DNA of 64,000 nucleotides from Vallitalea guaymasensis (GCF_018141425.1 NZ_CP058561.1:372001-436000), one strand, 5' to 3'; counted from the stretch's first letter, positions 46,346-55,767 are shown. Translations and numbers: made by a program. Notes: a model not told the origin generated them from the sequence alone.

Positions 46346-48701
46346 TCATTACCTTAAAATCGTCTCCATAACCTGCGCCTATTCCTGTATCGGGTCTATA
46401 CATGTATATTATTGCGCTAGTATTGAATCTTCCAGTAGTAAATTGTACCGTTCCCTGAGTATAGGATGTAGAATCAATAGAAACGCTAACAGAGTCACCA
46501 CCATATTCCTTGACTCCCAACCTAAAATCATCTCCTTGATTCTCTACTTTCAACCATCCTGTAAGAGTGTAAGTTTTTTGTGGTTCAACATTAATAACCT
46601 GCTCCCATGAACCATATTTATTCACCTTTCCACAATAACTGCCTGTACGTTGATTATTGCTGGAAACAGATGAATTCCAATCATTCCATGAATCTCCGTT
46701 TCCTGTTTCCAGTCCTTCGTTTTTAACAAGATTGATAACAGGTTGTTGTTGGTTCAAAATAACTGCCATATCATCAACATATCCTGCTCCAGATCCTGTA
46801 TTAGGTCTATGTGCATATATTATAGCCGTAGTAGCAGATGCTCCTGTAGTGAACTGGATACTGCCTTGTGTATAAGATGTAGAATCAACTGTTGTATGAA
46901 TTTCATTTCCACCATAATCTTTGACACCTAACCAGAATTCATCGCTTTGATTCTCTACTGCCATCCATCCTGTCAAAGTATAGGTTTTATTAGGTTGTAC
47001 ACTAATGACTTGTTCCCATGAACCATACTTATTCACTTTTCCACAATAATTACCAGTACGCTGATTACTGCTTGATACTGATGAATTCCAAGGATAGAAA
47101 GGTGAACCTTGTCCCGTTTCAAAACCTTCATTTATAACCTTGTTAACATATTCAGGACCTGTAATATCTCCTACTGGATACTCAAAAGCTCCAATATCAG
47201 GCTTATCATAATATAATTCATTTCCCCAGTAATCCCTACCTCCACTATATAAAATAGGAGTACCTGAATTGATCAGACTTGAATTAGGATTTAATTTGTA
47301 GCCATCCACTGTGTCTATACCTAATCCACCACTTCCGCCATTGATGAATTGTGGATCATCTGTATTCTTGTTAGGGTCATTTGGATGGTTATTATAACCA
47401 TAATAATTATTGTGACTATATGTAATATTAGAAGGCCAAGTTACTGATTTTGAAGTACCAAGGTTATAAAAAATGTTATTGGACACTTTCATATCCCCTG
47501 AACCAGTATATCTCCATGGAGTAGTATTTAACCCCTGCCCTATATAGAATACATTATTATAGACATGTCCAGATGACTTACCTGAAGTAGATAAAACACC
47601 CGCTCTGTCATTTTGACTTATATTATACCTTACAACAGAATCATTAGACTCATCTTGACACATCAACATGAATCCACCTTCATTATCATGACTGTAATTA
47701 TACTGGTATACAGTTCTATTGCTGTAGTCACAATCAAAAGCTTGACCATCACCATTATATTTAGTACCATATACCTCATTATATTGGAACAAAGCATCAT
47801 CACAACGCCATGGCCATATTCCTGCACTATATTGTCCAGCAGCAGCTGTTGTTGTATTACAGCCATTAGCTACATTATATTCAATGATAGGATAATCACA
47901 GAACATAGGAACTATAGCATCTCCACCAGCTGCTTCTACATAATTGTTTCTAATAACTACGTTCTCAGAAGAATAGTCTTCCACTATATGATGAGGATAT
48001 CTGCCACCATAACCATCATACAAGGCACACCATGAGGTAAACCCAACAGAAATACCTGTTCTATTGACATTTTTCACAGAACAATCTTCTATCAATATAT
48101 CATTGAACTTAGTTTTTACAGAGTTTCCTGTTACAACAAAGAATATTCCACCATTGCCTGTATCTTTTTTAACACTATCACCGTTAACACTATGAACCTC
48201 AAGATTTTTTAGATAGATATGATTTGCTACACCATAATCATGAGCCTCTACCTTTACTCCTGTTCTACCAGTTAATTCAGTAGCCCCTTGATTAGTTATC
48301 TCTAGGTTATTGATTTCCCAGTATTGTTCATTATATAGATATAACGTAATCAGAACCTGACCCTGTCCATTAATTATTGGTTTCTCCCCACTTCCATACA
48401 TATCAATAATTATTGGACTACCTTCTGTTCCTGAACCCCTAGGTTTCAACTGACCATTCCATACCCCACCAGCTTTTAACAAGATCTTATCCCCTGATGA
48501 AAATACCACTGAATTAATTTTCTCCAGAGACTTCCAAGGAGTATTAGTACTCACCCCATCATTGGTATCATTTCCGTTAACAGAATCAATATAATATGTT
48601 GTTCCACTTGCTTGTACCGATAATGGACGAACCACCATCATACTTAAAATTAAACTAACCGCTAGAATAAAATGAAATGTTTTAGATACCTTTTTCCTCA
48701 T
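46338..48701 (-). CDS. Secreted right-handed parallel beta-helix protein with two carbohydrate-binding modules
   Basis: A signal peptide (about 1-31) is followed by TYYIDSVNGNDTNDGVSTNT, the usual start of pectate-lyase-like beta-helix proteins, and many short turns of helix (about 40-510; EINNLEITN, VVRYNISQND). Two tandem modules of about 130 residues at the C-terminus resemble CBM4/9-type domains and are close copies of each other (NQRTGNYCGKVNKYGSWEQV versus NQRTGSYCGKVNKYGSWEQV). The ATG at 48701 lies nine bases after AAAGGAA; a TTG at 48710 is too close. It is probably an extracellular polysaccharide lyase or hydrolase. Substrate unknown. Confidence 0.82.
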   Translation of the reverse strand: MRKKVSKTFHFILAVSLILSMMVVRPLSVQASGTTYYIDSVNGNDTNDGVSTNTPWKSLEKINSVVFSSGDKILLKAGGVWNGQLKPRGSGTEGSPIIIDMYGSGEKPIINGQGQVLITLYLYNEQYWEINNLEITNQGATELTGRTGVKVEAHDYGVANHIYLKNLEVHSVNGDSVKKDTGNGGIFFVVTGNSVKTKFNDILIEDCSVKNVNRTGISVGFTSWCALYDGYGGRYPHHIVEDYSSENVVIRNNYVEAAGGDAIVPMFCDYPIIEYNVANGCNTTTAAAGQYSAGIWPWRCDDALFQYNEVYGTKYNGDGQAFDCDYSNRTVYQYNYSHDNEGGFMLMCQDESNDSVVRYNISQNDRAGVLSTSGKSSGHVYNNVFYIGQGLNTTPWRYTGSGDMKVSNNIFYNLGTSKSVTWPSNITYSHNNYYGYNNHPNDPNKNTDDPQFINGGSGGLGIDTVDGYKLNPNSSLINSGTPILYSGGRDYWGNELYYDKPDIGAFEYPVGDITGPEYVNKVINEGFETGQGSPFYPWNSSVSSSNQRTGNYCGKVNKYGSWEQVISVQPNKTYTLTGWMAVENQSDEFWLGVKDYGGNEIHTTVDSTSYTQGSIQFTTGASATTAIIYAHRPNTGSGAGYVDDMAVILNQQQPVINLVKNEGLETGNGDSWNDWNSSVSSNNQRTGSYCGKVNKYGSWEQVINVEPQKTYTLTGWLKVENQGDDFRLGVKEYGGDSVSVSIDSTSYTQGTVQFTTGRFNTSAIIYMYRPDTGIGAGYGDDFKVMSD

Positions 48702-48915
48702 ACAATACAATTCCTTTCATGTAATATTTTAAAGAATATATAAGCTTAGTTGAATTACATGTCATTATCCCCAATTATAGTATCAATATATATTCTTTCA
48801 AACATATTATCATAAGATTCTTAAAACAAGTATGGATGATTATTATAATTTTATATATAATTCTTAGATTTTATAGGTATAATTATTAGTATATAAAAAA
48901 ATGGCAAAAGAAATT

Positions 48916-48945
48916 TGAAACTTTTTGGATTGTTTCTTAGTCTAA
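48916..48945 (+). promoter_or_regulatory. Candidate ECF-sigma promoter upstream of sigma factor gene
   Basis: TGAAAC (48916-48921) followed after 18 bases by GTCTAA (48940-48945) resembles the AAC-containing -35 and CGTC-type -10 of ECF promoters. It would let the sigma factor at 48991 transcribe its own gene. A 14-bp palindrome ATTGAAATTTCAAT follows at 48954-48967. Confidence 0.4.
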
Positions 48946-48990
48946 TTAGTGAAATTGAAATTTCAATTACATAAATAAGGACGTGAAGAT

Positions 48991-49503
48991 ATGACCTTTG
49001 GTCTTAGAAAGAAAAGTTACGTCAAAGAGAGGGAGGATAAATTTCTATCTTTGATAAATGAGAACCAAGAAAAATTATATAAAATTGCATATAGCTATGT
49101 GAAAAATAAAGAGGATGCTTTAGATATCGTACAAGAATCAGTTTACAAAGCGTATATCTCATATCATAAAATACAAAAAGCGCAATATGAAAAAACCTGG
49201 TTAACGAGGATTCTTATTAATACTTCTATTGACTTTATTAATAAGAACAGGAAAATAGTATCAATAGATATGAGTTACATTGAAAATATGAGTGGTTCCA
49301 GTAATGAAAATCTAGATGCAAAACTTATTGTCAGAGAAGCTCTGGATAAACTTACTGAAAAACAAAAGACCATTATCATTCTGAGGTTTTTTGAGGATAT
49401 GAAGCTTGAGGAAATCGCAAATATTTTAGAGTTACCAGTAAGCACTGTGAAAACCACACTTTATAGAACTCTAAAAGAAATGAAAATTGATTTGAAGGAG
49501 TAG
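48991..49503 (+). CDS. ECF RNA polymerase sigma factor
   Basis: The 170-residue sigma factor has region 2 (about 20-90; YSYVKNKEDALDIVQESVYK, then KTWLTRILINTSIDFINKNR) and region 4 (about 115-165; LTEKQKTIIILRFFEDMKLE, LPVSTVKTTLYRTLKEMK). AAGGACGTGA precedes the ATG. The next gene, five bases downstream, encodes a membrane-anchored probable anti-sigma factor. It is divergent from the beta-helix/foldase operon, which may be among its targets. Confidence 0.93.
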   Translation: MTFGLRKKSYVKEREDKFLSLINENQEKLYKIAYSYVKNKEDALDIVQESVYKAYISYHKIQKAQYEKTWLTRILINTSIDFINKNRKIVSIDMSYIENMSGSSNENLDAKLIVREALDKLTEKQKTIIILRFFEDMKLEEIANILELPVSTVKTTLYRTLKEMKIDLKE

Positions 49504-49508
49504 AAATT

Positions 49509-50750
49509 ATGAATAAAAACAGCTTGTTTGATTTAAAAAAAGATTATGATGGAATCCAAATTCCTACAGAACTTAACGAAAATATACAGGCAGGTATAGA
49601 AAGAGGGCGTTTACAAATGAATAAAGATAATAAGAATAATAAACATACAATACTTAAAATATGTGCTAGTTTTGCTGTTGCTCTAACATTGGTTACAGCA
49701 GGAGTCAATATGTCATCATCCTTTGCAAAATTTTTACAGGATATACCTTATGTTGGTAACCTTGTAAAAGTTCTTCAATTCAACAATGGCAAATCAGATG
49801 GTGGATCAATAACCGATGGAACAGATATAAGCGGTATAGATTCCTTTGAAGAAGAAGGATATGAAAATATTATTATAAACTTCTCACAGAATGATGAGTT
49901 ACAAGAAAACGTGGGAGCATTTAAAGTAAATTATAATGAAAACCCATATACAATGACCTTTGAAATAGGTGGTGCTAGAAGTTTCTCTGCTGAAGAAAAC
50001 TTCGAAAAACTACTAGACAACAAGTATGTGAAAGATGTTTATAAAATTATTACACTAGATGATTCTATGGTTAGATTCGTAATTGAATTCAATGGTCCAG
50101 TTGAGTACAAAGTAGAAGAAAGAAAATCTCCTGCAAGTATAATTGTTGGATTAAAAGAAGATGAGGACTATCAAGAAAAGAAATCATATTCATTAAGAAC
50201 TCAATCATATGAATATGGAGAAACTTTAGGTTCTTTGGAAGAAAGCTTAATAGCTGATTATGAGCCAAGAATCCTTAAGGACGAAAATGGATTATTCTTT
50301 GTAGAAATTGGTTCTTTTACAACAAAACAAGAAGCAGATAAGCAGCTAGATGAATTAGCGAAATCAATTGATACAGAATTATTAGTTGAAGAAAGAACTG
50401 GTATAGAAAAACCACAAAGTATTGTACCAGAGATAACTGATAATAATGAAACTACCACTAACCCTGAATCAGATACTGATGCTTCTAATGAATCAGCATA
50501 TTCAGTATCTATTTCAGAAGATGGCAATCAGTACTATGGAAAAGTTGAAATCCTCAGCGATGGACTTAGTATCTATAATGATGAAGATAAAGAAACCGTA
50601 AAATATGATTATAAAAATATACAGCTAACAAAATCATTAGGAGAAAATTCTTTTGTTTTGGAGATTAAGTCAGGTGATAAAAATATAATGATTACTGGAG
50701 TATATTCTGATTTCTTTGAGAAGCTTGGAAAATATTCAGTTGTTGAGTAA
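49509..50750 (+). CDS. Membrane anti-sigma-like protein (DUF4179-type) with SPOR-like segment
   Basis: The 413-residue protein has a cytoplasmic N-terminus (1-45), one membrane helix (about 48-66) followed by VNMSSSFAKFLQDIPYVGNL, as in DUF4179 anti-sigma regulators, and a large extracytoplasmic part. The latter includes LFFVEIGSFTTKQEADKQLD (about 258-278), which resembles a SPOR peptidoglycan-binding repeat, an acidic Thr/Asn/Ser linker (about 310-335), and a beta-rich tail. Cotranscription with the ECF sigma gene suggests it holds the sigma factor at the membrane until a cell-surface signal arrives. Confidence 0.8.
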   Translation: MNKNSLFDLKKDYDGIQIPTELNENIQAGIERGRLQMNKDNKNNKHTILKICASFAVALTLVTAGVNMSSSFAKFLQDIPYVGNLVKVLQFNNGKSDGGSITDGTDISGIDSFEEEGYENIIINFSQNDELQENVGAFKVNYNENPYTMTFEIGGARSFSAEENFEKLLDNKYVKDVYKIITLDDSMVRFVIEFNGPVEYKVEERKSPASIIVGLKEDEDYQEKKSYSLRTQSYEYGETLGSLEESLIADYEPRILKDENGLFFVEIGSFTTKQEADKQLDELAKSIDTELLVEERTGIEKPQSIVPEITDNNETTTNPESDTDASNESAYSVSISEDGNQYYGKVEILSDGLSIYNDEDKETVKYDYKNIQLTKSLGENSFVLEIKSGDKNIMITGVYSDFFEKLGKYSVVE

Positions 50751-50787
50751 TAATACTATTACATTATTTCTATAATGTTTACCATAG

Positions 50788-50818
50788 AAAACCCATTATT
50801 CTAGGAATGATGGGTTTT
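50788..50818. terminator. Bidirectional terminator between anti-sigma and C-N hydrolase genes
   Basis: AAAACCCAT (50788-50796) pairs with ATGGGTTTT (50810-50818), followed by TGTTTTT on the plus strand. The hairpin overlaps the end of the convergent gene (stop at 50801-50803). Confidence 0.8.
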
Positions 50819-52156
50819 TGTTTTTATGTATTCAATTAGTTTTGTTTTCCAATTACTATCCTTATAATAGAATCTCATATTTCTTTTTGCTCTATTATAT
50901 CCAATAATATCTGCTGAAGTTAATATAGAAACCAGCTGACTGGAAGATTGTGCAAATATAGTATCAGCTTTAATTTTTTCGTAGATAAAGCTACCAAAAC
51001 CCTCTTTTTCAATACCGTCTTTCATTTTATCAACACTATTAGCTAAGGGTAATTCCTTTTTAATTCTTAGAAAATCTACAATATTATCCAAATCATTATC
51101 TGTAAAAAATGAAGTGTGCTTTGAACCATTTGAAAATACCCTGTAAATTGTTAAACCTTCATCTTCACAATACTTCCATTTAAATTTTTTAGCTTTTTCT
51201 CCCAAGGTTTCACCTTCTAAAAAAGTCATATTTATATCTTTCCTCCTTAATTCTCTTATAAAGGGTGCTTTGACCTGTGTAGAGATAATATCTCTATATG
51301 CTTTAGGTTTTCTGAATGCATTCCCCCAAGTTTCTCTATTTCTATAGTCCCTTAGAGTCTCAAGGTTAAAATCAGCCATGAATATTCCTTCACTTTCATC
51401 TGCTTCTACTAATTTCATATCCCTAGAATTACCTTTGTTATCAAATCCCATTCCATCAAATGCTACTGAATGACCTAAGTCTTCGCCAGCATAATTACAT
51501 ACTGCTATACCTACCATGTTTTCGTAAGCCCTAGTCCTAATCTGAGACATTCTGTTAATTTCTAGTCCACAAGCGTTAGGTACTAAGATTATTTCTGCAC
51601 CTTTTAACATTAATACACGTGCACTTTCTGGAAATTCTCTATCATAACATATCATTGCACCTATTTTTACGTTACCTTTTGCTGTATCTAATTCTACAAC
51701 TTTGAATTCATCACCAGATGTACAGTGATACTCTAAGGAAAAATCACATGTATGAACTTTTGCATATGTCATAACAATCTTACCATTACGATCAATTATT
51801 GATAAAGTATTTCTAGGATTTTCTTTGTTGTATGTTTCTAGGTATGTTACGCCTATTGCAATATTAAGTTCTTTTGCTAAATTACAATAATGTTTTATGT
51901 ACTCACTATCCGTTGATATACTCTGCTGTTTCCATTTTTCCAGTAATTCTGGGTACTTAGGTTTTCGTGGGTCATAGCTATAATCCCATACTTCATGATG
52001 ATATGGAGTATATCCTATGTTCCACATCTCTGGTAATAATGCAATATCAGCACCTGACTCGGCTGCTTTGCGACAAAAGGCATCAGCTTTTATATGATTA
52101 GCTAATTGGTCATTTTGGTTTGGTTCTAGTTGTAGTAGTGCTATTTTTAGATTCAT
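50801..52156 (-). CDS. Carbon-nitrogen hydrolase (nitrilase superfamily) with unknown C-terminal extension
   Basis: The first 290 residues are a C-N hydrolase with the full triad: Glu43 in LLPEMW, Lys133 in YAKVHTC and Cys170 in MICYDREFPE. This hydrolyses amides or carbamoyl groups in the cytosol. Residues about 295-451 are not part of the family: the segment is Lys-rich and helical (TLGEKAKKFKWKYCEDEGLT; NLDNIVDF-like stretch DNDLDNIVDFLRIKKELPLA) and I do not recognise it. AAGGAGG precedes the ATG, and the peptidase gene is 34 bases upstream. Substrate unknown. Confidence 0.88.
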   Translation of the reverse strand: MNLKIALLQLEPNQNDQLANHIKADAFCRKAAESGADIALLPEMWNIGYTPYHHEVWDYSYDPRKPKYPELLEKWKQQSISTDSEYIKHYCNLAKELNIAIGVTYLETYNKENPRNTLSIIDRNGKIVMTYAKVHTCDFSLEYHCTSGDEFKVVELDTAKGNVKIGAMICYDREFPESARVLMLKGAEIILVPNACGLEINRMSQIRTRAYENMVGIAVCNYAGEDLGHSVAFDGMGFDNKGNSRDMKLVEADESEGIFMADFNLETLRDYRNRETWGNAFRKPKAYRDIISTQVKAPFIRELRRKDINMTFLEGETLGEKAKKFKWKYCEDEGLTIYRVFSNGSKHTSFFTDNDLDNIVDFLRIKKELPLANSVDKMKDGIEKEGFGSFIYEKIKADTIFAQSSSQLVSILTSADIIGYNRAKRNMRFYYKDSNWKTKLIEYIKTKTHHS

Positions 52157-52190
52157 TCCGTTACCTCCTTACTATTCATCAATTAGGAAT

Positions 52191-52850
52191 TTATTTAAGT
52201 TCTTGTATGTTTACTTGTTCTTTTAATCCTCGCTTAATAATATAAAACTTATCCTTACCTATAAATTTAATACCCTCATTATTAATTCTTATACCGCCAT
52301 CTTCTGGTATTGCATAAATTTTATCTATTCCATGCTCTTCAATTATTTGATACAAATTTTCATCATGCTCGTTAGTATAATGTACATCAACATTGATACC
52401 GTTAGTTAAATCTATACCATCTAGAACTATATTTTCAGGATAGTCTTGATCTTTTGTGATAATGCATTTTTTGCATATAGATAAGGCTCCTGCACTTATA
52501 CCTATTATTATTCCTTCATATTCCGATAAGCAATTATCTAGTCTTTTATTTGATATAAATTTTAATTGAGTAATTGGGTCACCACCCATTAAAAATATAA
52601 CATCACTTCTAATTATCTTATCTTGTGCCGAGATAACATCATCTTCTTGATTAATCATACTAACCTTATCAAAATTGATCCCTATATCACTAAACCACGA
52701 TAAATTTACTTTTTTATATTTTTCGCATTTAATTTTATCTTGTGGAGATGTAGGTATAAAAGTTATGCTATTTTTATTTTTCAGAACTGACCTAAATTCA
52801 TTCTGTAAATCTTCTTTAAATCCTAAGCCTCCACCTAGTAAATATATCAT
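52191..52850 (-). CDS. Peptidase S51 (peptidase E-like) family protein
   Basis: The 219-residue protein has a class-I amidotransferase-like fold: IYLLGGGLGF at the start, FLMGGDPITQLK, and the nucleophile elbow GISAGALSICKK with the catalytic Ser. The ATG at 52850 follows GGAGGTG at seven bases; an upstream start at 52886 would put that ribosome site inside the gene. Family members cleave Asp-Xaa dipeptides or related bonds (peptidase E, cyanophycinase); the exact substrate here is unknown. It precedes the C-N hydrolase gene in the same direction. Confidence 0.87.
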   Translation of the reverse strand: MIYLLGGGLGFKEDLQNEFRSVLKNKNSITFIPTSPQDKIKCEKYKKVNLSWFSDIGINFDKVSMINQEDDVISAQDKIIRSDVIFLMGGDPITQLKFISNKRLDNCLSEYEGIIIGISAGALSICKKCIITKDQDYPENIVLDGIDLTNGINVDVHYTNEHDENLYQIIEEHGIDKIYAIPEDGGIRINNEGIKFIGKDKFYIIKRGLKEQVNIQELK

Positions 52851-52956
52851 ATCATCCCACCTCCACTTACTTCTTTTACTATCCATTACTCAAATATTCT
52901 ATTGATAAACATCAACTTTTTTTACACAATGTTTGCTAAGAATATTATCTATTCTT

Positions 52957-53313
52957 TCAATTACAACTATCCCAAAATCTAAGTGCTCCTCTATACCTTA
53001 CACCATTTTCAAATATCCCGTCACCAATCCTTTTATGATTATAAATGGTACTTATACATATTAAAACAAATACAATTATTGCTGCTACTAATTCATACTT
53101 GGTATAAGGGTCATATTCCAGAGAGATTAGTAGAATTATCATCATTATTACTGACCAAAATAATACTATAAATTGAACAATACACGTTGCTATTATTGAT
53201 GATTTAATTTTATATAATTGTTTACCCCCTAATAATTTTTCCAGAATGGGTACAGTACCAATAATAATAGTATACTTAGAGCAAAGAAAAAGGACAATAT
53301 AAATCACCATCAA
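52957..53313 (-). CDS. Small membrane protein, possibly truncated
   Basis: The 118 residues contain three hydrophobic segments (about 4-22, 40-65, 75-92) and end abruptly at RYRGALRFWDSCN. Similar membrane proteins continue after a GI-x-x-G-x-x-x-W motif for some 40 more residues. Another frame stays open for about 20 codons past the stop, so a late frameshift is possible. The start has no good ribosome site. Function unknown. Confidence 0.5.
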   Translation of the reverse strand: MMVIYIVLFLCSKYTIIIGTVPILEKLLGGKQLYKIKSSIIATCIVQFIVLFWSVIMMIILLISLEYDPYTKYELVAAIIVFVLICISTIYNHKRIGDGIFENGVRYRGALRFWDSCN

Positions 53314-53370
53314 TTTTATATTAAATATTATGCTTCTATTCTAATATTAACTTAGCTTAAGTAATATCTT

Positions 53371-53805
53371 CTAGTTTATGCTTTTAGAATCATATATCTT
53401 ATCTATATGATTCAATATATCAGTATCTCTTTTATCGGTCTTCCCATTATAATTCTTCAATCTAGCTGTATAATGTATTAAATAATATTCATCCCCGTCA
53501 TAAATAGCTAATTTATAATTTTTTTTATTATTGATAAATGTTAATTCATATGTAGGACCATTAGGATAATTTACAATATCACTCTTTTTATATTGGATTT
53601 TATTAATCTTATTAATAAGATTAGTTACTTCTTTTTTATCTTTAATAATTATGTTTTCACCACTTCTCAAGTCAAGTATTTTAATTTCACTAACTTTATT
53701 AGAAATATGTGGAAACTTAGATGAATTAATAAAATAATAAGCTATCAAAATTATAAATACTATAATAGAAATTATAAGTATGTATATGTATTTATTCTTA
53801 CCCAT
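53371..53805 (-). CDS. Membrane-anchored protein, DUF5301-like
   Basis: This 144-residue protein has one N-terminal helix (about 5-25) and an extracytoplasmic alpha/beta domain (ENIIIKDKKEVTNLINKINK, then YKLAIYDGDEYYLIHY), resembling small DUF5301-type proteins. The ATG at 53805 follows GGAGGTG; starting at 53820 would include the ribosome site. Function unknown; it lies in a row of small membrane-protein genes. Confidence 0.7.
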   Translation of the reverse strand: MGKNKYIYILIISIIVFIILIAYYFINSSKFPHISNKVSEIKILDLRSGENIIIKDKKEVTNLINKINKIQYKKSDIVNYPNGPTYELTFINNKKNYKLAIYDGDEYYLIHYTARLKNYNGKTDKRDTDILNHIDKIYDSKSIN

Positions 53806-53839
53806 AACCCACCTCCACAATTAACGTATAAACGGTGTT

Positions 53840-54061
53840 TCATATTTTTTGCATATATATCCTAGTAGTTTTTTCCGCATTAGTATTCTTTAACTCTCTA
53901 ATTATAGCAAGAATAGTAAATACACTAACTCCTATTAATAAATCTATCCAAAAATCTCCAGATATTATTTTATCACTAAAACCATATCTTATTAATCGCA
54001 TAAGAAAAACTGTACATATACCCATGAGTGTGTAGTATAAAATATTCTTTATTGATTTCAT
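53840..54061 (-). CDS. Small two-helix membrane protein
   Basis: The 73-residue protein has two hydrophobic segments (about 5-22 and 38-55) separated by a short charged loop. AAGGAG precedes the ATG by a normal distance. It resembles small Firmicutes inner-membrane proteins of unknown role. The gene ends 34 bases before the next membrane-protein start, so the two could share a transcript. Confidence 0.65.
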   Translation of the reverse strand: MKSIKNILYYTLMGICTVFLMRLIRYGFSDKIISGDFWIDLLIGVSVFTILAIIRELKNTNAEKTTRIYMQKI

Positions 54062-54445
54062 TAAAAATCAACTCCTTAATAGCTACTTTCTTAATATGTC
54101 TATTTGCTGAATATATTATAGCATAATTCTCATAATTATATTACAATTTATCTTTAGTTATATAAACTATAAAATATATATAAAATCAATTTATGAAAAT
54201 ATATAGATATATTGTTAGAATAATACAAATTCTGCTTATATAGCACAAATAGTTAAAACAATTATATAAAATACTAAATATTATAAATTATGAATATACA
54301 TTTAAATTTAATTGTGTTATAATTAACCAAATAAAATTATTTATTCTTTACATATAAATAATTGCTGTAAACCAAAAGGTTATTAGGTTACAAATGTTCA
54401 TTTAACCCAATAACCTTTCTCCTTTTTAGTAATTTCTTAATATGT
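54062..54445. other. Gene-free stretch, AT-rich
   Basis: These 384 bases contain no open frame of note. The only structure I see is the terminator near the right end (54375-54418). The rest is very A/T-rich and probably holds the promoter of the small membrane-protein gene that starts at 54061. Confidence 0.6.
54375..54418. terminator. Terminator after acetyltransferase gene
   Basis: A long hairpin pairs AAGGTTATT (from 54376) with AATAACCTT (ending 54417), with further GGTT/AACC and AAATG/CATTT pairs toward a two-base loop. T-rich sequence follows on both strands. It lies 28 bases past the stop at 54446. Confidence 0.85.
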
Positions 54446-55075
54446 TTAATCCGTGATTGCTTTTTCCATTTCAGTATATTGATAAACACCTACTGCCCAT
54501 TTCCCCAAACGGGTAGTTATTTTATGTACATCCTTAAATCCCAATCTCTTATATAACTTATGAGCTTTAGGATTGTCTTCAATAACTGCTAAGCTAACTT
54601 TGTCTATACCCTTCATGGATAAAGCAGTATCAAAAGCCTTATCTATTAATATACTACCAACTCCAAGACCTCTAGCTTTTTCTGACACTGCAATATTATC
54701 TATATAAATCTCACCTTTTTTTGGATTATGATTCATTAGTTTTAGCTTAGCCATAGTTTTTATAGTTGATATAAGTCCATACTTCTTTACTAATAGAGAA
54801 AACTTAAGGTTGTGTCTTTTCTTTTGCTTTCTTTGTCCTACCCACCTAAGAAGCATCAATCCTATAATATCACCATCAATCTCAGCAATAAAATAACCTT
54901 CCTTATAATGAGTTCCTAGGATTCCAAACTCATCTAAAAAATCATTTTTGCGTTCATCAGGTAAATCTAGTAAATTCTTCACTTTATTATTAAATCCATC
55001 TAGATAGATTTTTGAAATATCTTTTTTATCTTCTGTTTTAATATTTCTAATTATTAATTCATTAATATTATACAT
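54446..55075 (-). CDS. GNAT family N-acetyltransferase
   Basis: The 209-residue protein has a GNAT fold: IDGDIIGLMLLRW in the middle strands, YIDNIAVSEKARGLGVGSIL with the acetyl-CoA pyrophosphate loop (R-G-L-G-V-G), and VIEDNPKAHKLYKRLGFKDV at the end. AGGAG lies seven bases before the ATG. Substrate cannot be predicted; it is transcribed alone. Confidence 0.9.
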   Translation of the reverse strand: MYNINELIIRNIKTEDKKDISKIYLDGFNNKVKNLLDLPDERKNDFLDEFGILGTHYKEGYFIAEIDGDIIGLMLLRWVGQRKQKKRHNLKFSLLVKKYGLISTIKTMAKLKLMNHNPKKGEIYIDNIAVSEKARGLGVGSILIDKAFDTALSMKGIDKVSLAVIEDNPKAHKLYKRLGFKDVHKITTRLGKWAVGVYQYTEMEKAITD

Positions 55076-55341
55076 ATCTCAACTCCTAACAATAATTTTT
55101 TTCATAACTTCCTCAACTAAATACATTCATACTCTAATATATATCAATATATAATTTTAAAATTTTCTTAATGTTATTATACTATTTAAAAAACGTTATT
55201 TCAAATTAATAATTCAGCATTTTTAAAATTATACAAAAACGCAAAAATACCCTAGTAAAATATTTACTAAGGCATATTATTGTTATTTAAAATAAGTTTT
55301 ATTAAATTTAATGAGTTAATTATTAATAAGTTTTGTATCTA

Positions 55342-55600
55342 ATTACTCATTTGTAAAATGTTTTTCCTTATGTGGAAATTGCTTTTCAAATTCATTTAGT
55401 TCATCTGTTGTTATCTTAAAAACAGGGTCTTCGTAAAACTTACCAGTAATTCCTTTTAGTGAACCTTCATGTAATTCAAATGCCATAAACTCTTCAAAAT
55501 TAACTCCCCAATATGTTTAATTACTTTGGCTTTTGAATAAATTATATAACTTTGGCGTGTTATTGAAATACCACGCTTAATACAATGCTCAATTTTTTCA
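55342..55600 (-). pseudogene. Remnant of a small protein gene, frame broken
   Basis: On the minus strand one frame reads KKGNRLFEKIEHCIKRGISI and on to SYIIYSKAKVIK; after a break near 55515 another frame continues WGVNFEEFMAFELHEGSLKG and ends QFPHKEKHFTNE with a stop at 55344. The two halves look like one coding sequence broken by an indel, and no start codon or ribosome site is visible. The family is not recognised. This is the main content of the 720-base gap between 55076 and 55796; the remainder is AT-rich, with the next gene's promoter. Confidence 0.4.
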
Positions 55601-55738
55601 AACAGTCTATTTCCTTTCTTTCTATGATGTTGAAATTATATCATGTTTTATCCAATTATACAATTTACTAGGATGTTTTAATATTGAGATTCCATCATGT
55701 ATTACGATTACTTGACAGTAACTTATAAAGTCTTGAAG

Positions 55739-55767
55739 TTGTTTTTTTCTAACATTACTAGTATAAT
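55739..55767 (+). promoter_or_regulatory. Promoter of ArsC-like gene
   Basis: TTGTTT (55739-55744), a 17-base spacer and TATAAT (55762-55767) make a sigma-A promoter about 30 bases before the start codon. Confidence 0.6.

Noticed and set aside
47613-48035. 140-codon plus-strand open frame within the beta-helix gene
   Set aside because: Ile/Ser-rich shadow of the repetitive beta-helix coding sequence.
48954-48967. 14-bp palindrome ATTGAAATTTCAAT before the sigma factor gene
   Set aside because: A/T-rich palindromes of this length are common here; no protein or second copy supports it as an operator.
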